From positions 2,046,001-2,110,000 of the forward strand of contig NZ_CP060388.1 in the NCBI RefSeq assembly GCF_014280435.1: a DNA stretch of 64,000 bases, read 5' to 3'. The position numbers were made by a program, and so were the translations under genes. Positions 9,064 to 18,389 of the stretch are shown in pieces (within the stretch, counting starts at the first letter, position 1; each line of letters begins with the position of its first letter). The notes beneath the pieces were generated by a model, which was not told the origin of the DNA, did not search any database, and saw nothing but the letters and a program-made list of their open reading frames with translations. Source of the stretch: Sphingobium sp. KCTC 72723 (GTDB taxonomy: Bacteria > Pseudomonadota > Alphaproteobacteria > Sphingomonadales > Sphingomonadaceae).

Positions 9064-9192
9064 CGTCGCGGGGCGCGTATATGCTGTGGCGATACTGATC
9101 ATGATGTCGCAGGATATGGCGATTTCCGTCCTCATGGCAAGGGGGCGGAGCGACCATCGACGGCCCGTCGCCGATAAATCAGCGTTAACGGC

Positions 9193-9229
9193 AAAGGGCG
9201 CGCCTCCCGCTGGGGGAGACGCGCCCTTT
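9193..9229 (-). terminator. Intrinsic terminator after phasin gene
   Basis: Arms AAAGGGCGCG-C-CTCCC and GGGAG-A-CGCGCCCTTT form a 15-bp stem with one mismatch and a 5-nt loop, 32 nt past the phasin stop codon on the minus strand. The final A/T pairs leave a short T tail, so efficiency is uncertain. Confidence 0.65.
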
Positions 9230-9260
9230 ATAGCCATGCCGATGGGCGTAGCGCTGTGGC

Positions 9261-10130
9261 TCAGGCCGCCAGCGACTTCACCTTGTCGGTCACCAGCGTC
9301 ACGCGCGCGGTCAGCGGCTGAGCGACTTCACCCACCAGCTTCATCATCGCTTCGCTGCTCTTGGCGGCTTCCTTGGCGAAATCATCGAAGCTGCTCGACA
9401 TCATCTGGCTTTGCAGCTGGAAGAATTCGGTCGGGGTCTTGATGGTCGCAAAGGTCTTCATCGTGGCAGTCGCCTTTTCGAAGCTCTTGCGGCTGTAATC
9501 GACAGCTTCCTGGCCCATGGTTTCCATAGCCTTGGCAGCGATCTTGCCGGATTCAACCATCGCTTCGACATTGCCCTTGGTCAGGTCGCTCAGCTCTTCG
9601 ATCGCCTTGGTCGACTTTTCAACGCCGGCCTTCGCCTTTTCGTTCATGTCGGCATAAACGGTTTCCAGCTTGGCTTTGGCGTCTTCGGCAAACTTCTTAC
9701 CGGTTTCGATCATGTCGGTCATGTTTTTGGTTCCTTCTATTACGGGCAGCGATGGAATTTGGGTCATGGGTGTTTCGGCGACGACATCCGCCACAGCGGC
9801 GGAAGGCGTCGGAACATCAGGCACCTGAACAGGCGGCGTCGCGGCGGCAGGGGCCGCTTCGACTTCGGGGACAAGAGCCGGCTCAGGCGCAGCATCTACG
9901 GCAGTCGTCGCCGCGACGATCGCAGCTGGATTGCCGTCCATTGCCGGAACGCTAGTGGACTTGGCTGTCAGCGTGGGCGCCTTGGCCGCAGCGGGCTTGC
10001 GCGCCACCGGCGGCTTCTTTGCGGGCGGGGCGATCGCGGCTTCCGCCGCTTTCAACGCCTCGCTGGCCGACAGTGTCGAACCGCTTTTGGAAAGGGGTCT
10101 GCCCCGTCCGGTTTTGGGTGTAACAGCCAT
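9261..10130 (-). CDS. phaP: Phasin, PHA granule-associated protein
   Basis: A 289-residue phasin that coats polyhydroxyalkanoate granules. The first half is a long Ala/Pro/Lys-rich disordered region resembling histone-tail-like extensions, and the second half (from about residue 135, [20 protein letters not shown]) is an amphipathic phasin-2-type helical domain rich in Ala, Glu and Lys. The ATG at 10130 follows GGAGA at a good distance. It lies directly downstream of phaC on the same strand, separated by 142 bp that contain three TGC-N3-GCA palindromic repeats, likely PhaR operators, so it probably has its own PHA-responsive promoter. Confidence 0.88.
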   Translation of the reverse strand: MAVTPKTGRGRPLSKSGSTLSASEALKAAEAAIAPPAKKPPVARKPAAAKAPTLTAKSTSVPAMDGNPAAIVAATTAVDAAPEPALVPEVEAAPAAATPPVQVPDVPTPSAAVADVVAETPMTQIPSLPVIEGTKNMTDMIETGKKFAEDAKAKLETVYADMNEKAKAGVEKSTKAIEELSDLTKGNVEAMVESGKIAAKAMETMGQEAVDYSRKSFEKATATMKTFATIKTPTEFFQLQSQMMSSSFDDFAKEAAKSSEAMMKLVGEVAQPLTARVTLVTDKVKSLAA

Positions 10131-10147
10131 GGACCAAATCTCCGCTT

Positions 10148-10262
10148 GTTGCAGCGCACAATAATCCTTCGTGCCGAGATTCGCAAGGCTTTTGTGCAGT
10201 GCAACATAACGGTCATATGGCGCGCCGCTCAGGCCAAAAAGCAATCGGTTGCAATGCAGCAA
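10148..10262 (-). promoter_or_regulatory. Three TGC-N3-GCA repeats in the phaP promoter (PhaR-like sites)
   Basis: GTTGCAGCGCACAA at 10148-10161 recurs as GTTGCACTGCACAA in the opposite orientation at 10192-10205, and a partial third copy GTTGCAATGCAGCAA lies at 10248-10262. All contain TGC-N3-GCA. PhaR repressors of PHA metabolism in other alphaproteobacteria bind TGC-rich palindromes of this type near phasin genes. That these are PhaR sites is inference; no phaR gene is in the window. Confidence 0.55.
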
Positions 10263-10272
10263 TTCCAGCCGA

Positions 10273-12012
10273 TTATCGCTCCTTTACATAGCGTCCGGGC
10301 GCATCCTCAATTGCTTTCATCTTGCCCTTGCCTGGCACCCGCGCGCCCTTCACCGCCACAACACGCGAATCGAGGCTGTCGATCCATGCGCGCCAGTCTG
10401 GCCACCAGCTACCCTTTGTCTCTCTCGCTGTCGCAACAAAGCTATCGAGGTCCGGCTGCGGCTCCTCACACGTCCAATATTGATATTTTTGCGCGGCGGG
10501 CGGATTGATGACTCCGGCGATATGGCCCGACCCCGCCAGCACGAACCGCACTGGCCCGGACAAATGCTCGGTCAGCTTCCACACGCTTTCCAGCGGCGCG
10601 ATATGATCTTCCTTGCCTGCCTGCACATAAGCCGGCGTCTCAATCTTCTTGAGGTCGATCGGCGTGCCATCCACGCTGATCGCGCCCGGCATCACCAGCA
10701 AATTGTCGCGATAGAGCTGGGTCAGATAATCCTTGTGCCAGCGCGCGGGCAAATTGGTCGTATCGCCGTTCCAGTAAAGCAGGTCGAACGGCGGATAATC
10801 CATCCCAAGCAGGTAATTATTGACCACATAGTTCCAGATGAGGTCGCGCCCGCGCAGCAGGTTGAACGTCACCGCCATATAACGCCCGTCCAGAAATCCG
10901 CCCGACGACAGTTGATCGACCAACTTCATCTGCTCGTCATCCACGAACAGGGTCAGGTCGCCCGCCTTGCTGAAATCCACCTGCGCAGTGAAGAAAGTCG
11001 CGCTGGCGACCTTGTCCGCCTCGCCCCGCGCTGCCAGCAGCGCCAGCGTCGCCGCCAGCGTCGTCCCGGCCACGCAATAGCCGATAGTATGGACGCTTTT
11101 CACTTTCAGCAGATCGCGCACCGTATCGATTGCGTCGATCTGGCCACGCAAAATATAGTCGTCCCAGATCAGGTCTTTCATCGACGCATCTGCCGACTTC
11201 CACGATACTAGGAATACGCTGACCCCCTGATCCACGGCCCATTTGACGAAACTTTTTTCAGGCGACAGGTCGAGAATGTAGAAGCGGTTGATCCATGGCG
11301 GAAAAATGATCAGCGGCGTTGTCAGCACCGTTTCGGTCGACGGCGCATAGTGAATCAGCTGATAGAGCGGGGTTTCATGGACCACTTTGCCCGGCGTCGC
11401 GGCGATGTTGCGCCCCACCTCAAACTGGGTGCCGTCGGTATGCGACAGCTGGCCCTTCTCCATGTCGGCCAGCATATGCTGCATACCCTTGACCAGATTC
11501 TCGCCGCCCGTCTCGATCGTCTTTTGCACCACGGTCGGGTTGGTCAGCGGAAAATTGGACGGCGACAGCGCGTCGAGCATCCCGGTGGTCGCAAAGCGCA
11601 GCTTGGCCTTTTGCTTCGCGTCCACCCCGTCAACGGAGTCGGCCAGCCGGGTCATATAATCGGACACCAGCAAATAGCTTTGCCGGATCAGGTCGTAAAA
11701 GGGGTTTTGCGTCCACGCCGGGTCGGCAAAGCGCCGGTCCTTGCGCGCGGCCGGGCTTTCTGCCGGGGCAGGCGCAGGCTCGTCGCGCAACAGGCCACCC
11801 GAATCGAGAAAACGCTGCCACAGCGCGAGTCCTTCGTCGGCAAAGCCGCTCTGGATGCGAGCGACCGTCTCCGGGTCGAAAGGCAGCACGCGGCCCGTCG
11901 CCCCCGCCGCCTGCTCCAGCATCAATTGCTGGGTGCGGCCAATGACCTGCGTCCATTGCTGCATCTGTTCCAGCGTCGGCAGATGCGGCTCCATGACGTT
12001 GCTCTTTTCCAT
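10273..12012 (-). CDS. phaC: Class I poly(3-hydroxyalkanoate) synthase
   Basis: Polymerises 3-hydroxyacyl-CoA (mainly 3-hydroxybutyryl-CoA) into PHA at the granule surface. At 579 residues it fits class I synthases. The lipase-like box GYCVAGT holds the nucleophile Cys at about residue 313; Asp about 469 (AGKEDH) and His about 497 (GSGHIAG) complete the triad. The conserved WINRFYILDL and DYPPFDLLYWNGD segments are present. The ATG at 12012 has AGGAGA 6-8 nt upstream; the longer frame upstream is promoter region. It is divergent from the aminotransferase gene across a 143-bp gap, and phaP follows. phaA and phaB are not in the window. Confidence 0.95.
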   Translation of the reverse strand: MEKSNVMEPHLPTLEQMQQWTQVIGRTQQLMLEQAAGATGRVLPFDPETVARIQSGFADEGLALWQRFLDSGGLLRDEPAPAPAESPAARKDRRFADPAWTQNPFYDLIRQSYLLVSDYMTRLADSVDGVDAKQKAKLRFATTGMLDALSPSNFPLTNPTVVQKTIETGGENLVKGMQHMLADMEKGQLSHTDGTQFEVGRNIAATPGKVVHETPLYQLIHYAPSTETVLTTPLIIFPPWINRFYILDLSPEKSFVKWAVDQGVSVFLVSWKSADASMKDLIWDDYILRGQIDAIDTVRDLLKVKSVHTIGYCVAGTTLAATLALLAARGEADKVASATFFTAQVDFSKAGDLTLFVDDEQMKLVDQLSSGGFLDGRYMAVTFNLLRGRDLIWNYVVNNYLLGMDYPPFDLLYWNGDTTNLPARWHKDYLTQLYRDNLLVMPGAISVDGTPIDLKKIETPAYVQAGKEDHIAPLESVWKLTEHLSGPVRFVLAGSGHIAGVINPPAAQKYQYWTCEEPQPDLDSFVATARETKGSWWPDWRAWIDSLDSRVVAVKGARVPGKGKMKAIEDAPGRYVKER

Positions 12013-12155
12013 GGCCACTCTCCTGTTCCTGGCATCATCTGCCACCACCGCTTTCTCTGGCGCGGCGCAAGCGGGGTGGTTATAGCCCGATTGTGACGCG
12101 GCGACGGCTCGCGTCGCACTATTCATCACCGAGAGCTTTCAGGAAAGCCCCTATA

Positions 12156-13367
12156 ATGTCCGAAGAATTCTACCGCATGAAGCGCCTGCCCCCCTATGTC
12201 ATCGCAGAAGTGAACGCGATGCGGGCCGCCGCGCGCGCGGCGGGAGAGGATATTATCGACCTTGGCATGGGCAATCCCGACCTGCCCCCGCCCGACCATG
12301 TCATCGCCAAGCTGATCGAGGTCGCGCAAAAGCCCGATGCCCATGGCTATTCCCAGTCGAAGGGGATTCCGGGGCTACGCAAGGCGCAGGCCAATTATTA
12401 TGGCCGCCGCTTCGGCGTCGATGTCGACCCGGAAACTGAAGTCGTCGTGACGATGGGGTCGAAAGAAGGGCTTGCCAGCCTGGCCACCGCGATCACTGCG
12501 CCGGGTGATGTCGTGCTGGCCCCCAACCCCAGCTATCCGATCCACATGTTCGGTTTCATCATCGCGGGCGCGACCATCCGATCGGTGCCGACCACGCCGG
12601 ATGAAAATTATTTCCGGGCGATCGACCGGGCGATGGCCTTCACCGTGCCGCGCCCGTCGATTCTGGTGGTAAACTATCCGTCCAATCCGACCGCCGAAAC
12701 GGTCGACCTGGCCTTCTACGAACGGCTCGTCGCCTGGGCGAAGGAAAACAAGGTCTGGGTGCTGAGCGACCTTGCTTATTCCGAACTTTATTATGACGGC
12801 AATCCGACTCCCTCCATCCTGCAAGTGCCGGGCGCGAAGGATGTGGCGATCGAATTTACCTCGCTGTCGAAAACCTATTCGATGGCGGGCTGGCGCATGG
12901 GCTTTGCCGTGGGCAACAAGCAGTTGATCGCGGCAATGACGCGGGTGAAATCCTATCTCGACTATGGCGCGTTCACCCCGATTCAGGCGGCGGCCTGCGC
13001 GGCGTTGAACGGCCCGCAGGACATCGTCCAGAAGAACCGCGAACTTTATCACAAGCGTCGCGACGTTATGGTCGAAAGCTTCGGCCGCGCCGGGTGGGAC
13101 ATTCCCCCGCCGCGCGCGTCGATGTTCGCCTGGGCGCCCTTGCCCCCCGCGCTCAAGGAAATGGGCAGCCTTGAATTTTCCAAGCAATTGCTCACTCACG
13201 CCAAGGTCGCAGTCGCGCCGGGCGTTGGCTATGGCGAGGATGGCGAAGGGTTCGTCCGCATCGCCATGGTGGAAAATGAGCAGCGCCTGCGGCAAGCGGC
13301 CCGCAACGTGAAGAAATATCTCCAATCGATGGGCGTCAATACGCCGTCGTCCAAGGGCGCGGCCTGA
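12156..13367 (+). CDS. alaC: PLP-dependent aminotransferase, AlaC-like
   Basis: A class I/II fold-type I aminotransferase of 403 residues, most like AlaC/LL-diaminopimelate aminotransferase-related enzymes that interconvert alanine plus 2-oxoglutarate and pyruvate plus glutamate. The PLP lysine is in SLSKTYSMAGWRMG (about K239), with the cofactor Asp in VLSDLAYSE (about 205) and the NYPSNPTA motif (173-180). The ATG at 12156 is preceded by AGGAAAG; earlier in-frame codons have no such site. Substrate is inferred from family. It heads a plus-strand run with the DUF2721 gene and the [2Fe-2S] gene. Confidence 0.85.
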   Translation: MSEEFYRMKRLPPYVIAEVNAMRAAARAAGEDIIDLGMGNPDLPPPDHVIAKLIEVAQKPDAHGYSQSKGIPGLRKAQANYYGRRFGVDVDPETEVVVTMGSKEGLASLATAITAPGDVVLAPNPSYPIHMFGFIIAGATIRSVPTTPDENYFRAIDRAMAFTVPRPSILVVNYPSNPTAETVDLAFYERLVAWAKENKVWVLSDLAYSELYYDGNPTPSILQVPGAKDVAIEFTSLSKTYSMAGWRMGFAVGNKQLIAAMTRVKSYLDYGAFTPIQAAACAALNGPQDIVQKNRELYHKRRDVMVESFGRAGWDIPPPRASMFAWAPLPPALKEMGSLEFSKQLLTHAKVAVAPGVGYGEDGEGFVRIAMVENEQRLRQAARNVKKYLQSMGVNTPSSKGAA

Positions 13368-13398
13368 TCGGCCCTACACCGAGCAGGGGGAAGCGGTT

Positions 13399-13899
13399 AT
13401 GAGCGCAGTCGCAGGGCTATTGCCGTTGCCGCAAGTGACGCACATTGCGCAGACCATCCAGCTTGCCGTCGCGCCGGTGTTTATGCTGGCGGGCATCGGC
13501 GCGTTCCTGAACCTGTGCGCCAGTCGATTGGCACGGGTGATCGACCGGGCGCGGGTCGTGGAAAAGGGCGTGCTGGAATCGCGCGGCAAGGAGCATGACC
13601 GGCTGGTCGCGGAAATCAGGATGCTCGACCGACGGATGAGCGTAGTCAACAGCGCGATCTTTCTGTCGGTCGCATCGGGCTGCGCCATCTGTCTGGTCGT
13701 GATCTTGCTGTTTGCCGCCGAATTGTTCCGGGGCCATCTGGGTAATACTATTGCCGTCCTGTTCATCGTGACGATGGTGCTTCAGGCTGCCGCCTTCGCC
13801 ACCTTCATTCAGGAAATCCGGCTCGCATCGCGCACCATCCATATCCGTAACGAAGTCCTCTATCACAAGGCCGAGGCGGAAGACGCGGACAGCGCATGA
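13399..13899 (+). CDS. DUF2721 membrane protein
   Basis: A 166-residue integral membrane protein of the DUF2721 family, whose function is not known. Hydrophobic segments are at about 18-42, 80-110 and 112-140, with a charged cytoplasmic loop between the first and second (SRLARVIDRARVVEKGVLESRGKEHDRL). AGGGGGAAG precedes the ATG. It sits 31 bp after the aminotransferase gene, and its last codons overlap the next gene as ATGA, so the three are probably cotranscribed. The genomic pairing does not suggest a function. Confidence 0.85.
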   Translation: MSAVAGLLPLPQVTHIAQTIQLAVAPVFMLAGIGAFLNLCASRLARVIDRARVVEKGVLESRGKEHDRLVAEIRMLDRRMSVVNSAIFLSVASGCAICLVVILLFAAELFRGHLGNTIAVLFIVTMVLQAAAFATFIQEIRLASRTIHIRNEVLYHKAEAEDADSA

Positions 13900-14438
13900 C
13901 TCGCTTCACCGTCAACGACCGGCCAGTGCAGTATCGCATGGGTGCGGACACGCCGCTGCTGTGGGCGCTGCGCGATGCGTCGAACCTGACCGGCACCAAA
14001 TATGGTTGCGGCACAGGCGATTGCGGTGCCTGCACCGTGGATATCGATGGCGAAGCGGTGCGTTCCTGCCAGGTGACGATCGGCAAGACCGAGGGGCGTT
14101 TCGTCACGACCATCGAAGCGCTATCGCCCGATCGCGGCCATCCGTTGCAACAGGCGTTCGCCGCCGACAATGTGTCGCAATGCGGATACTGCATCCCCGG
14201 CATCATCATGGCCGCGTCGGTGCTGCTGCGCCGGACCAATGATCCGTCCGACGAGGAGATCGACGCGGCGATCACCAACATCTGCCGTTGCGGCATCTAT
14301 CCCCGGCTGCGCGGTGCGATCAAGCGGGCGGGGCGGATCATGCGTGGGGAGGAACGAGTCGCCGCAGCACCGCCCCCCGGCATCACGCCACAGGATGCCG
14401 CCCGCACCGTCCCCGCGCTCAGTCAGCCGAAACGATAG
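13896..14438 (+). CDS. (2Fe-2S)-binding small subunit of a xanthine oxidase-type hydroxylase
   Basis: A 180-residue electron-transfer subunit with two [2Fe-2S] clusters, like the IorA subunit of isoquinoline 1-oxidoreductase or aldehyde oxidase small subunits. The plant-ferredoxin-type cluster uses Cys 38, 43, 46 and 58 (CGTGDCGAC then C), and the helical second cluster uses Cys 96, 99, 130 and 132 (CGYC and CRC). All eight ligands are present. The molybdopterin-binding large subunit normally encoded next door is absent: the next gene is convergent and overlaps by 16 bp. The start overlaps the DUF2721 stop (ATGA). The C-terminal 30 residues form a Pro/Ala tail. Confidence 0.88.
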   Translation: MTRFTVNDRPVQYRMGADTPLLWALRDASNLTGTKYGCGTGDCGACTVDIDGEAVRSCQVTIGKTEGRFVTTIEALSPDRGHPLQQAFAADNVSQCGYCIPGIIMAASVLLRRTNDPSDEEIDAAITNICRCGIYPRLRGAIKRAGRIMRGEERVAAAPPPGITPQDAARTVPALSQPKR

Positions 14439-15232
14439 CCCGACACCGTCCAGCCCATCACGCTGCTGCGATGATCGCATATCGCCACATCATCACCACC
14501 CGCGCCCAGTGCGACCATCAGCGGCAACAGATGCTCCTCGCGCGGGTGGGCGAAATGGGCGTGGGGCAATTGATCCCATGCCGCGACGCGCAGCGCGCGC
14601 CGTGCCGGATCGGCGTCTGTCACCGCAGCGCTCAGCGCTTCGTCCCATAGCGTCGATGGCATTACCGCCTGCGGACCGCGCACCCGCAGATTGTGGAAGC
14701 TCATGCCCGATCCCACGATCAGGACGCCTTCGTCGCGCAAGGGAGCCAACGCCCGCCCGGCTGCGATATGCGCCGCCGGATCAAGGTCGCGCCGCAGCGA
14801 CAGTTGCGCCAGCGGAATGTCCGCGCCCGGCACCGCGACCTTCATCGGGATGAACACGCCATGGTCCCAGCCGCGCGCATCATCCCGCGCGGTGGCAAAG
14901 CCGGCCTCCGCCAGCAACGCCGCTGCCCGGTCGGCCAGCCCCGGCGCACCGGGTGCGTCCCAGCGCAGCGTGTAGGTGTGGGGCGGAAAGCCATAATAGT
15001 CGAACAGCAGGTCCGGTTTCTCACCATCCTGCACGGTAAAGGCGTCCGCTTCCCAATGGCCCGACACCAGCAATATGGCGCGCGGCCGCTCCGGCAGGTC
15101 CGCGATCAGGCCAGTCAGATAATCCTGCATCGGATGCCACATCGGGTCGCTGTGCGGCCGGTCGGGGTCGGCAGGGTCCATGAAGAAGCAGGGACCGCCG
15201 CCATGGGGGATGAAGAAAGTGGGCTGTTTCAT
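14423..15232 (-). CDS. LigB-type class III extradiol dioxygenase, DODA (YgiD)-like
   Basis: A 269-residue member of the class III ring-opening dioxygenases, in the 4,5-DOPA-extradiol dioxygenase/YgiD group. Metal or active-site histidines are seen in FFIPHGGGP (near 10), LLVSGHWEAD, GWDHGVFIPM and HFAHPREEHLLPL. These enzymes use Fe(II) (or Zn in some relatives) to open catecholic rings; the physiological substrate here is not known. The ATG at 15232 was chosen because the family begins close to the FFIPHGGGP motif; its SD is weak. It runs convergently against the [2Fe-2S] gene and lies downstream of bphP. Confidence 0.85.
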   Translation of the reverse strand: MKQPTFFIPHGGGPCFFMDPADPDRPHSDPMWHPMQDYLTGLIADLPERPRAILLVSGHWEADAFTVQDGEKPDLLFDYYGFPPHTYTLRWDAPGAPGLADRAAALLAEAGFATARDDARGWDHGVFIPMKVAVPGADIPLAQLSLRRDLDPAAHIAAGRALAPLRDEGVLIVGSGMSFHNLRVRGPQAVMPSTLWDEALSAAVTDADPARRALRVAAWDQLPHAHFAHPREEHLLPLMVALGAGGDDVAICDHRSSVMGWTVSGYRFG

Positions 15233-15307
15233 AAGTGCGCATATCGGCAAGCGGCGCGCACCATGCAATCGACGACCCGGAAACCAATCGTTTCGCGCCT
15301 GCCCCGT

Positions 15308-17863
15308 TCAGTTGCCCGCCATCACCGGCCCCAAAGCCTGCGCCAGCGTCGCGCCGGAATAGGGTTTCTTCACCAGTACGATATGGCTGAACCGTTCGGG
15401 CAGTTCCAGCCCGTCGCCATAGCCCGTCGCAAACAGGAAGGGGATGCCCCGCTCCGCCAGCAAATCCGCCACCGGCAGGCTGGTTTCATTGCCCAGGTTG
15501 AAGTCCAGCACGGCCAGGTCGATCGGCTGCACCGCAATCGCTTCGCGCGCGCGCACGACGCTGGACGCCGTCGTCACTTCCGCACCCAGCTCGCGCAGCG
15601 CATCTTCGCCATCCATGGCGATAATCATATTATCCTCGACCAGCAGGATGTTGCGCCCCTTGAGCAATCCGGGCGTCGCCGCGACCGCTGGCCTGGCCCG
15701 TTCGCCTGCTACCCGATCGGGCAGGACAGAGGCGACATGGGCGGACGGGATGCAGAATTGCGCCTCTATCCCCGCCAGCTTGTAATGAATTTCGGCATGG
15801 CCGCCCAGATCATAGGGGATCGACCGTTCGATCACCGTCGATCCAAAGCCCCGGCGCGTCGGCGCAATCACCGCCGGTCCGCCGCTTTCGCTCCAGTCGA
15901 TCAGCAGGCTGCCGTCGCTATCCACCCGCCAATCGATCGCCACCACGCCGCTGTCCGACAGCGCGCCATATTTCGCCGCATTGGTCAGCATCTCATGAAT
16001 CACCAGCGCCATCACCGTGAAGCATCCCGGCGTCAGCAGCACATTGGGACCGCTCAGCCGCACCCGGTCGGACATTTCGCCCAGATAGGCGCCCGCCTCC
16101 ACTTCGATCAGGTCATAGAGCCGCGCTGGCGCCCAGCGATCTGCGGTAATCTGGTCATGGGCGCGGGCCAGCGCGTGGACGCGGCTTTCCAGCGTGCCGA
16201 TAAATTCGTCGACCGAGCCGGCACTATCGCGCGTCTGGGACAACAGCCCCCGAATCAGCGACAATATGTTGCGTACCCGGTGGTTAAGCTCGGCGATCAG
16301 CAATTCCTGCTTCTCATGCGCCTTTTGCCGTTCGGCGTCCGCCGAATCGGACAGGCGCAGGACCACTTCCAGCAACGCCGTGCGCAGCGCTTCGGCCACA
16401 CGCAGATGCGCGGGTGAAAATGGCAGGGCCGTGCCGCGAACCAGTTGCGACCATGCCTCGAAACTCTTGCGCGGGGTCAGGCGCGGGCCGTTCGGGCCAT
16501 ATTCGATATGCTTGGCCTGTTCCCCGGCCCAGCGCACCGAGCGCAATTGTTCGGCGCGGAACAGCACGACATAGTCGCGCGGACGCCGCGACAACGGAAT
16601 GGCCAGCAGCCCGGCGGCACGATCGGCATAGACCTCCGCCTCCGGCATCACGCGCATCAGGCTGTCGGTGGTATAGACCTGACTGGCGGCCAGCCGGTTG
16701 AGCGTCGTGACGATGGTCGAAAAGGCCGATTGATCGGGCGTCAGGCCCGAAAAGCTCATCTGCCCGTCGATATAGACGCCAACGCCATCGGCCGGGATCG
16801 TGTCGAATATGATGTCGCCCAGCCAGCGTGCGTTGGCCAGCAGGTCATGGTCCTGCGCCACGGCCGCCATCAGCCGGTCGGCCACCTGCCGCGCCTTGCC
16901 TTCATAGGCGGCAGTTTCGGCGCGCTCGCGACTTTCCAGCATCATTGAGAATATCTGGCCGAACAGTTCGGCCGCGCTGCGCTGCGCAAAGGTCGGCAGG
17001 CGCGGCGCATAATGGTGGCAGGCAAACAGACCCCACAGCCGGCCTTCGACGATGATGGAAATGGACAGCGACGCCCCCACCCCCATGTTGCGCAGATATT
17101 CGACATGGATCGGCGATACCGCGCGCGTCAGGCACAGCGACATGTCGAGCGCGACACCCGCCGGGTCGAGCGTCGGCACGACTGGCACCGGCACAGCCGT
17201 CACATCGGCAATGATGCGGAAGATGTTGCGGACATATAACGCGCGCGCCTGCACCGGAATGTCGGACGCGGGATAATGCAGGCCGAAAAAACTCTCCACG
17301 CCGGGGCGTAGCGCTTCGGCCACCACTTCGCCATCGCCGCCATCGGCAAAGCGATAGACCATGACCCGGTCGAACCCGGTCAGCGCCCGCACCTGTCGCG
17401 CGCCATCGCGCAGGAAGGCGGTCATCCCGTCGACCTGCCCCAGCCGCGCGACCATGGAGCGGACCATGCTGCTGGCTTCCATTTCGTCATGCGCAGCCGG
17501 TTCGCCCTCGATCACCACCAGTTGGCCGGAGAAATGAACTGCCACGTCAAACGCCGCCCCGCCGTCCACCAGCGTCAGCGCAAAGATGCGCTCGACCGCA
17601 TCCGCCCCGCGCAACAGAGTGATGCGGTTGCGCAGGCTGTGGATCGCATCGGCGCAGAAAATCGCGCTGACCGGCTGACCCAATATCGCGTGCGGATCCA
17701 GACCCAGAAAAGCATCGCAATTCAATGACGCACGCGACACCAGCCAATCGGCGGTCAGCGCGATCAGGAAGCCGAAGGGCTGGACCGTGCCGGGGACGTG
17801 AATAGGCTCCCGGTCGCAATTGGTGAGATCGACGATCGCATCCGTCGTGCCGCCATCAGCCAT
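15308..17863 (-). CDS. bphP: Bacteriophytochrome with HWE histidine kinase and fused receiver
   Basis: A red/far-red photoreceptor hybrid kinase of 851 residues. Domains in order: PAS (1-120) with biliverdin-linking Cys 16 (TNCDREPIHVPG), GAF (about 135-310) with the PASDIP motif (Asp 201) and chromophore His 253 (SPIHVEYL), PHY (320-500) with the tongue motif PRKSF, HWE kinase with phospho-acceptor His 528 (ELNHRVRNIL), N-box (HEMLTNAAKYGAL) and the W-x-E motif (WSES), then a C-terminal receiver (735-851) with Asp 787. The start overlaps the bphO stop by 8 bp. The fused receiver suggests internal phosphotransfer and a diffusible partner elsewhere. Confidence 0.93.
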   Translation of the reverse strand: MADGGTTDAIVDLTNCDREPIHVPGTVQPFGFLIALTADWLVSRASLNCDAFLGLDPHAILGQPVSAIFCADAIHSLRNRITLLRGADAVERIFALTLVDGGAAFDVAVHFSGQLVVIEGEPAAHDEMEASSMVRSMVARLGQVDGMTAFLRDGARQVRALTGFDRVMVYRFADGGDGEVVAEALRPGVESFFGLHYPASDIPVQARALYVRNIFRIIADVTAVPVPVVPTLDPAGVALDMSLCLTRAVSPIHVEYLRNMGVGASLSISIIVEGRLWGLFACHHYAPRLPTFAQRSAAELFGQIFSMMLESRERAETAAYEGKARQVADRLMAAVAQDHDLLANARWLGDIIFDTIPADGVGVYIDGQMSFSGLTPDQSAFSTIVTTLNRLAASQVYTTDSLMRVMPEAEVYADRAAGLLAIPLSRRPRDYVVLFRAEQLRSVRWAGEQAKHIEYGPNGPRLTPRKSFEAWSQLVRGTALPFSPAHLRVAEALRTALLEVVLRLSDSADAERQKAHEKQELLIAELNHRVRNILSLIRGLLSQTRDSAGSVDEFIGTLESRVHALARAHDQITADRWAPARLYDLIEVEAGAYLGEMSDRVRLSGPNVLLTPGCFTVMALVIHEMLTNAAKYGALSDSGVVAIDWRVDSDGSLLIDWSESGGPAVIAPTRRGFGSTVIERSIPYDLGGHAEIHYKLAGIEAQFCIPSAHVASVLPDRVAGERARPAVAATPGLLKGRNILLVEDNMIIAMDGEDALRELGAEVTTASSVVRAREAIAVQPIDLAVLDFNLGNETSLPVADLLAERGIPFLFATGYGDGLELPERFSHIVLVKKPYSGATLAQALGPVMAGN

Positions 17864-18389
17864 GGAGAGCAACCCGGTCGGCCCCCGCTTGTGCGAAAAG
17901 AGCGAAGGCAGCCTGCGCGCCCTGCACGGCATCGTCCAGCCAGCCCTCGCCCCCCTTCAAAGCGGCGCTTTCCAGCGCGGCCTGAAAGTCCTTCCACTCG
18001 CCCTTACCATGCACTGCCGACAGATAGGCAATGGGCAGGCCTTTGCCGACCTGTCGCGCCAGCATCGCGCCGCCCAGCCGCGATCCTTCGAGCGCATAGA
18101 GCAGCCCCCAGCGATAGCCGTCCGACGCTTCGCCTGACAGAGGCAACGGCGCAGGCATGGGGACGCCGAGCGAATCGAGATCCTGCGCCAGCAGCGGCAG
18201 GCGGGAACGGTCCGGCATGGCCACTGGCTCGATCGCACCAACGGCGCGCGCGTGCGCGATCAGGAACGCACGATAATCGTCGCGGCAATCGAGGGCATAG
18301 GGCGAGAACAGCGCATCGACATGACGATGATCCTTCATCGTCGCATCACGCAGGGCCAGGCGAATGCGGCCGACATCAGAAGATTTCAT
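17856..18389 (-). CDS. bphO: Biliverdin-producing heme oxygenase
   Basis: A 177-residue bacterial heme oxygenase that opens heme to biliverdin, CO and Fe(II), supplying the chromophore of the downstream phytochrome. The probable proximal heme His is in LRDATMKDHRHVDALF near residue 22, and the distal glycine-rich helix is seen in LLYALEGSRLGGAML (about 96-110). The length and placement match BphO partners. It is the first gene of a two-gene operon; the 8-bp overlap with bphP points to translational coupling. A GTG one codon upstream is possible but the ATG is the likely start. There is a 223-bp divergent gap to the next gene. Confidence 0.92.
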   Translation of the reverse strand: MKSSDVGRIRLALRDATMKDHRHVDALFSPYALDCRDDYRAFLIAHARAVGAIEPVAMPDRSRLPLLAQDLDSLGVPMPAPLPLSGEASDGYRWGLLYALEGSRLGGAMLARQVGKGLPIAYLSAVHGKGEWKDFQAALESAALKGGEGWLDDAVQGAQAAFALFAQAGADRVALHG

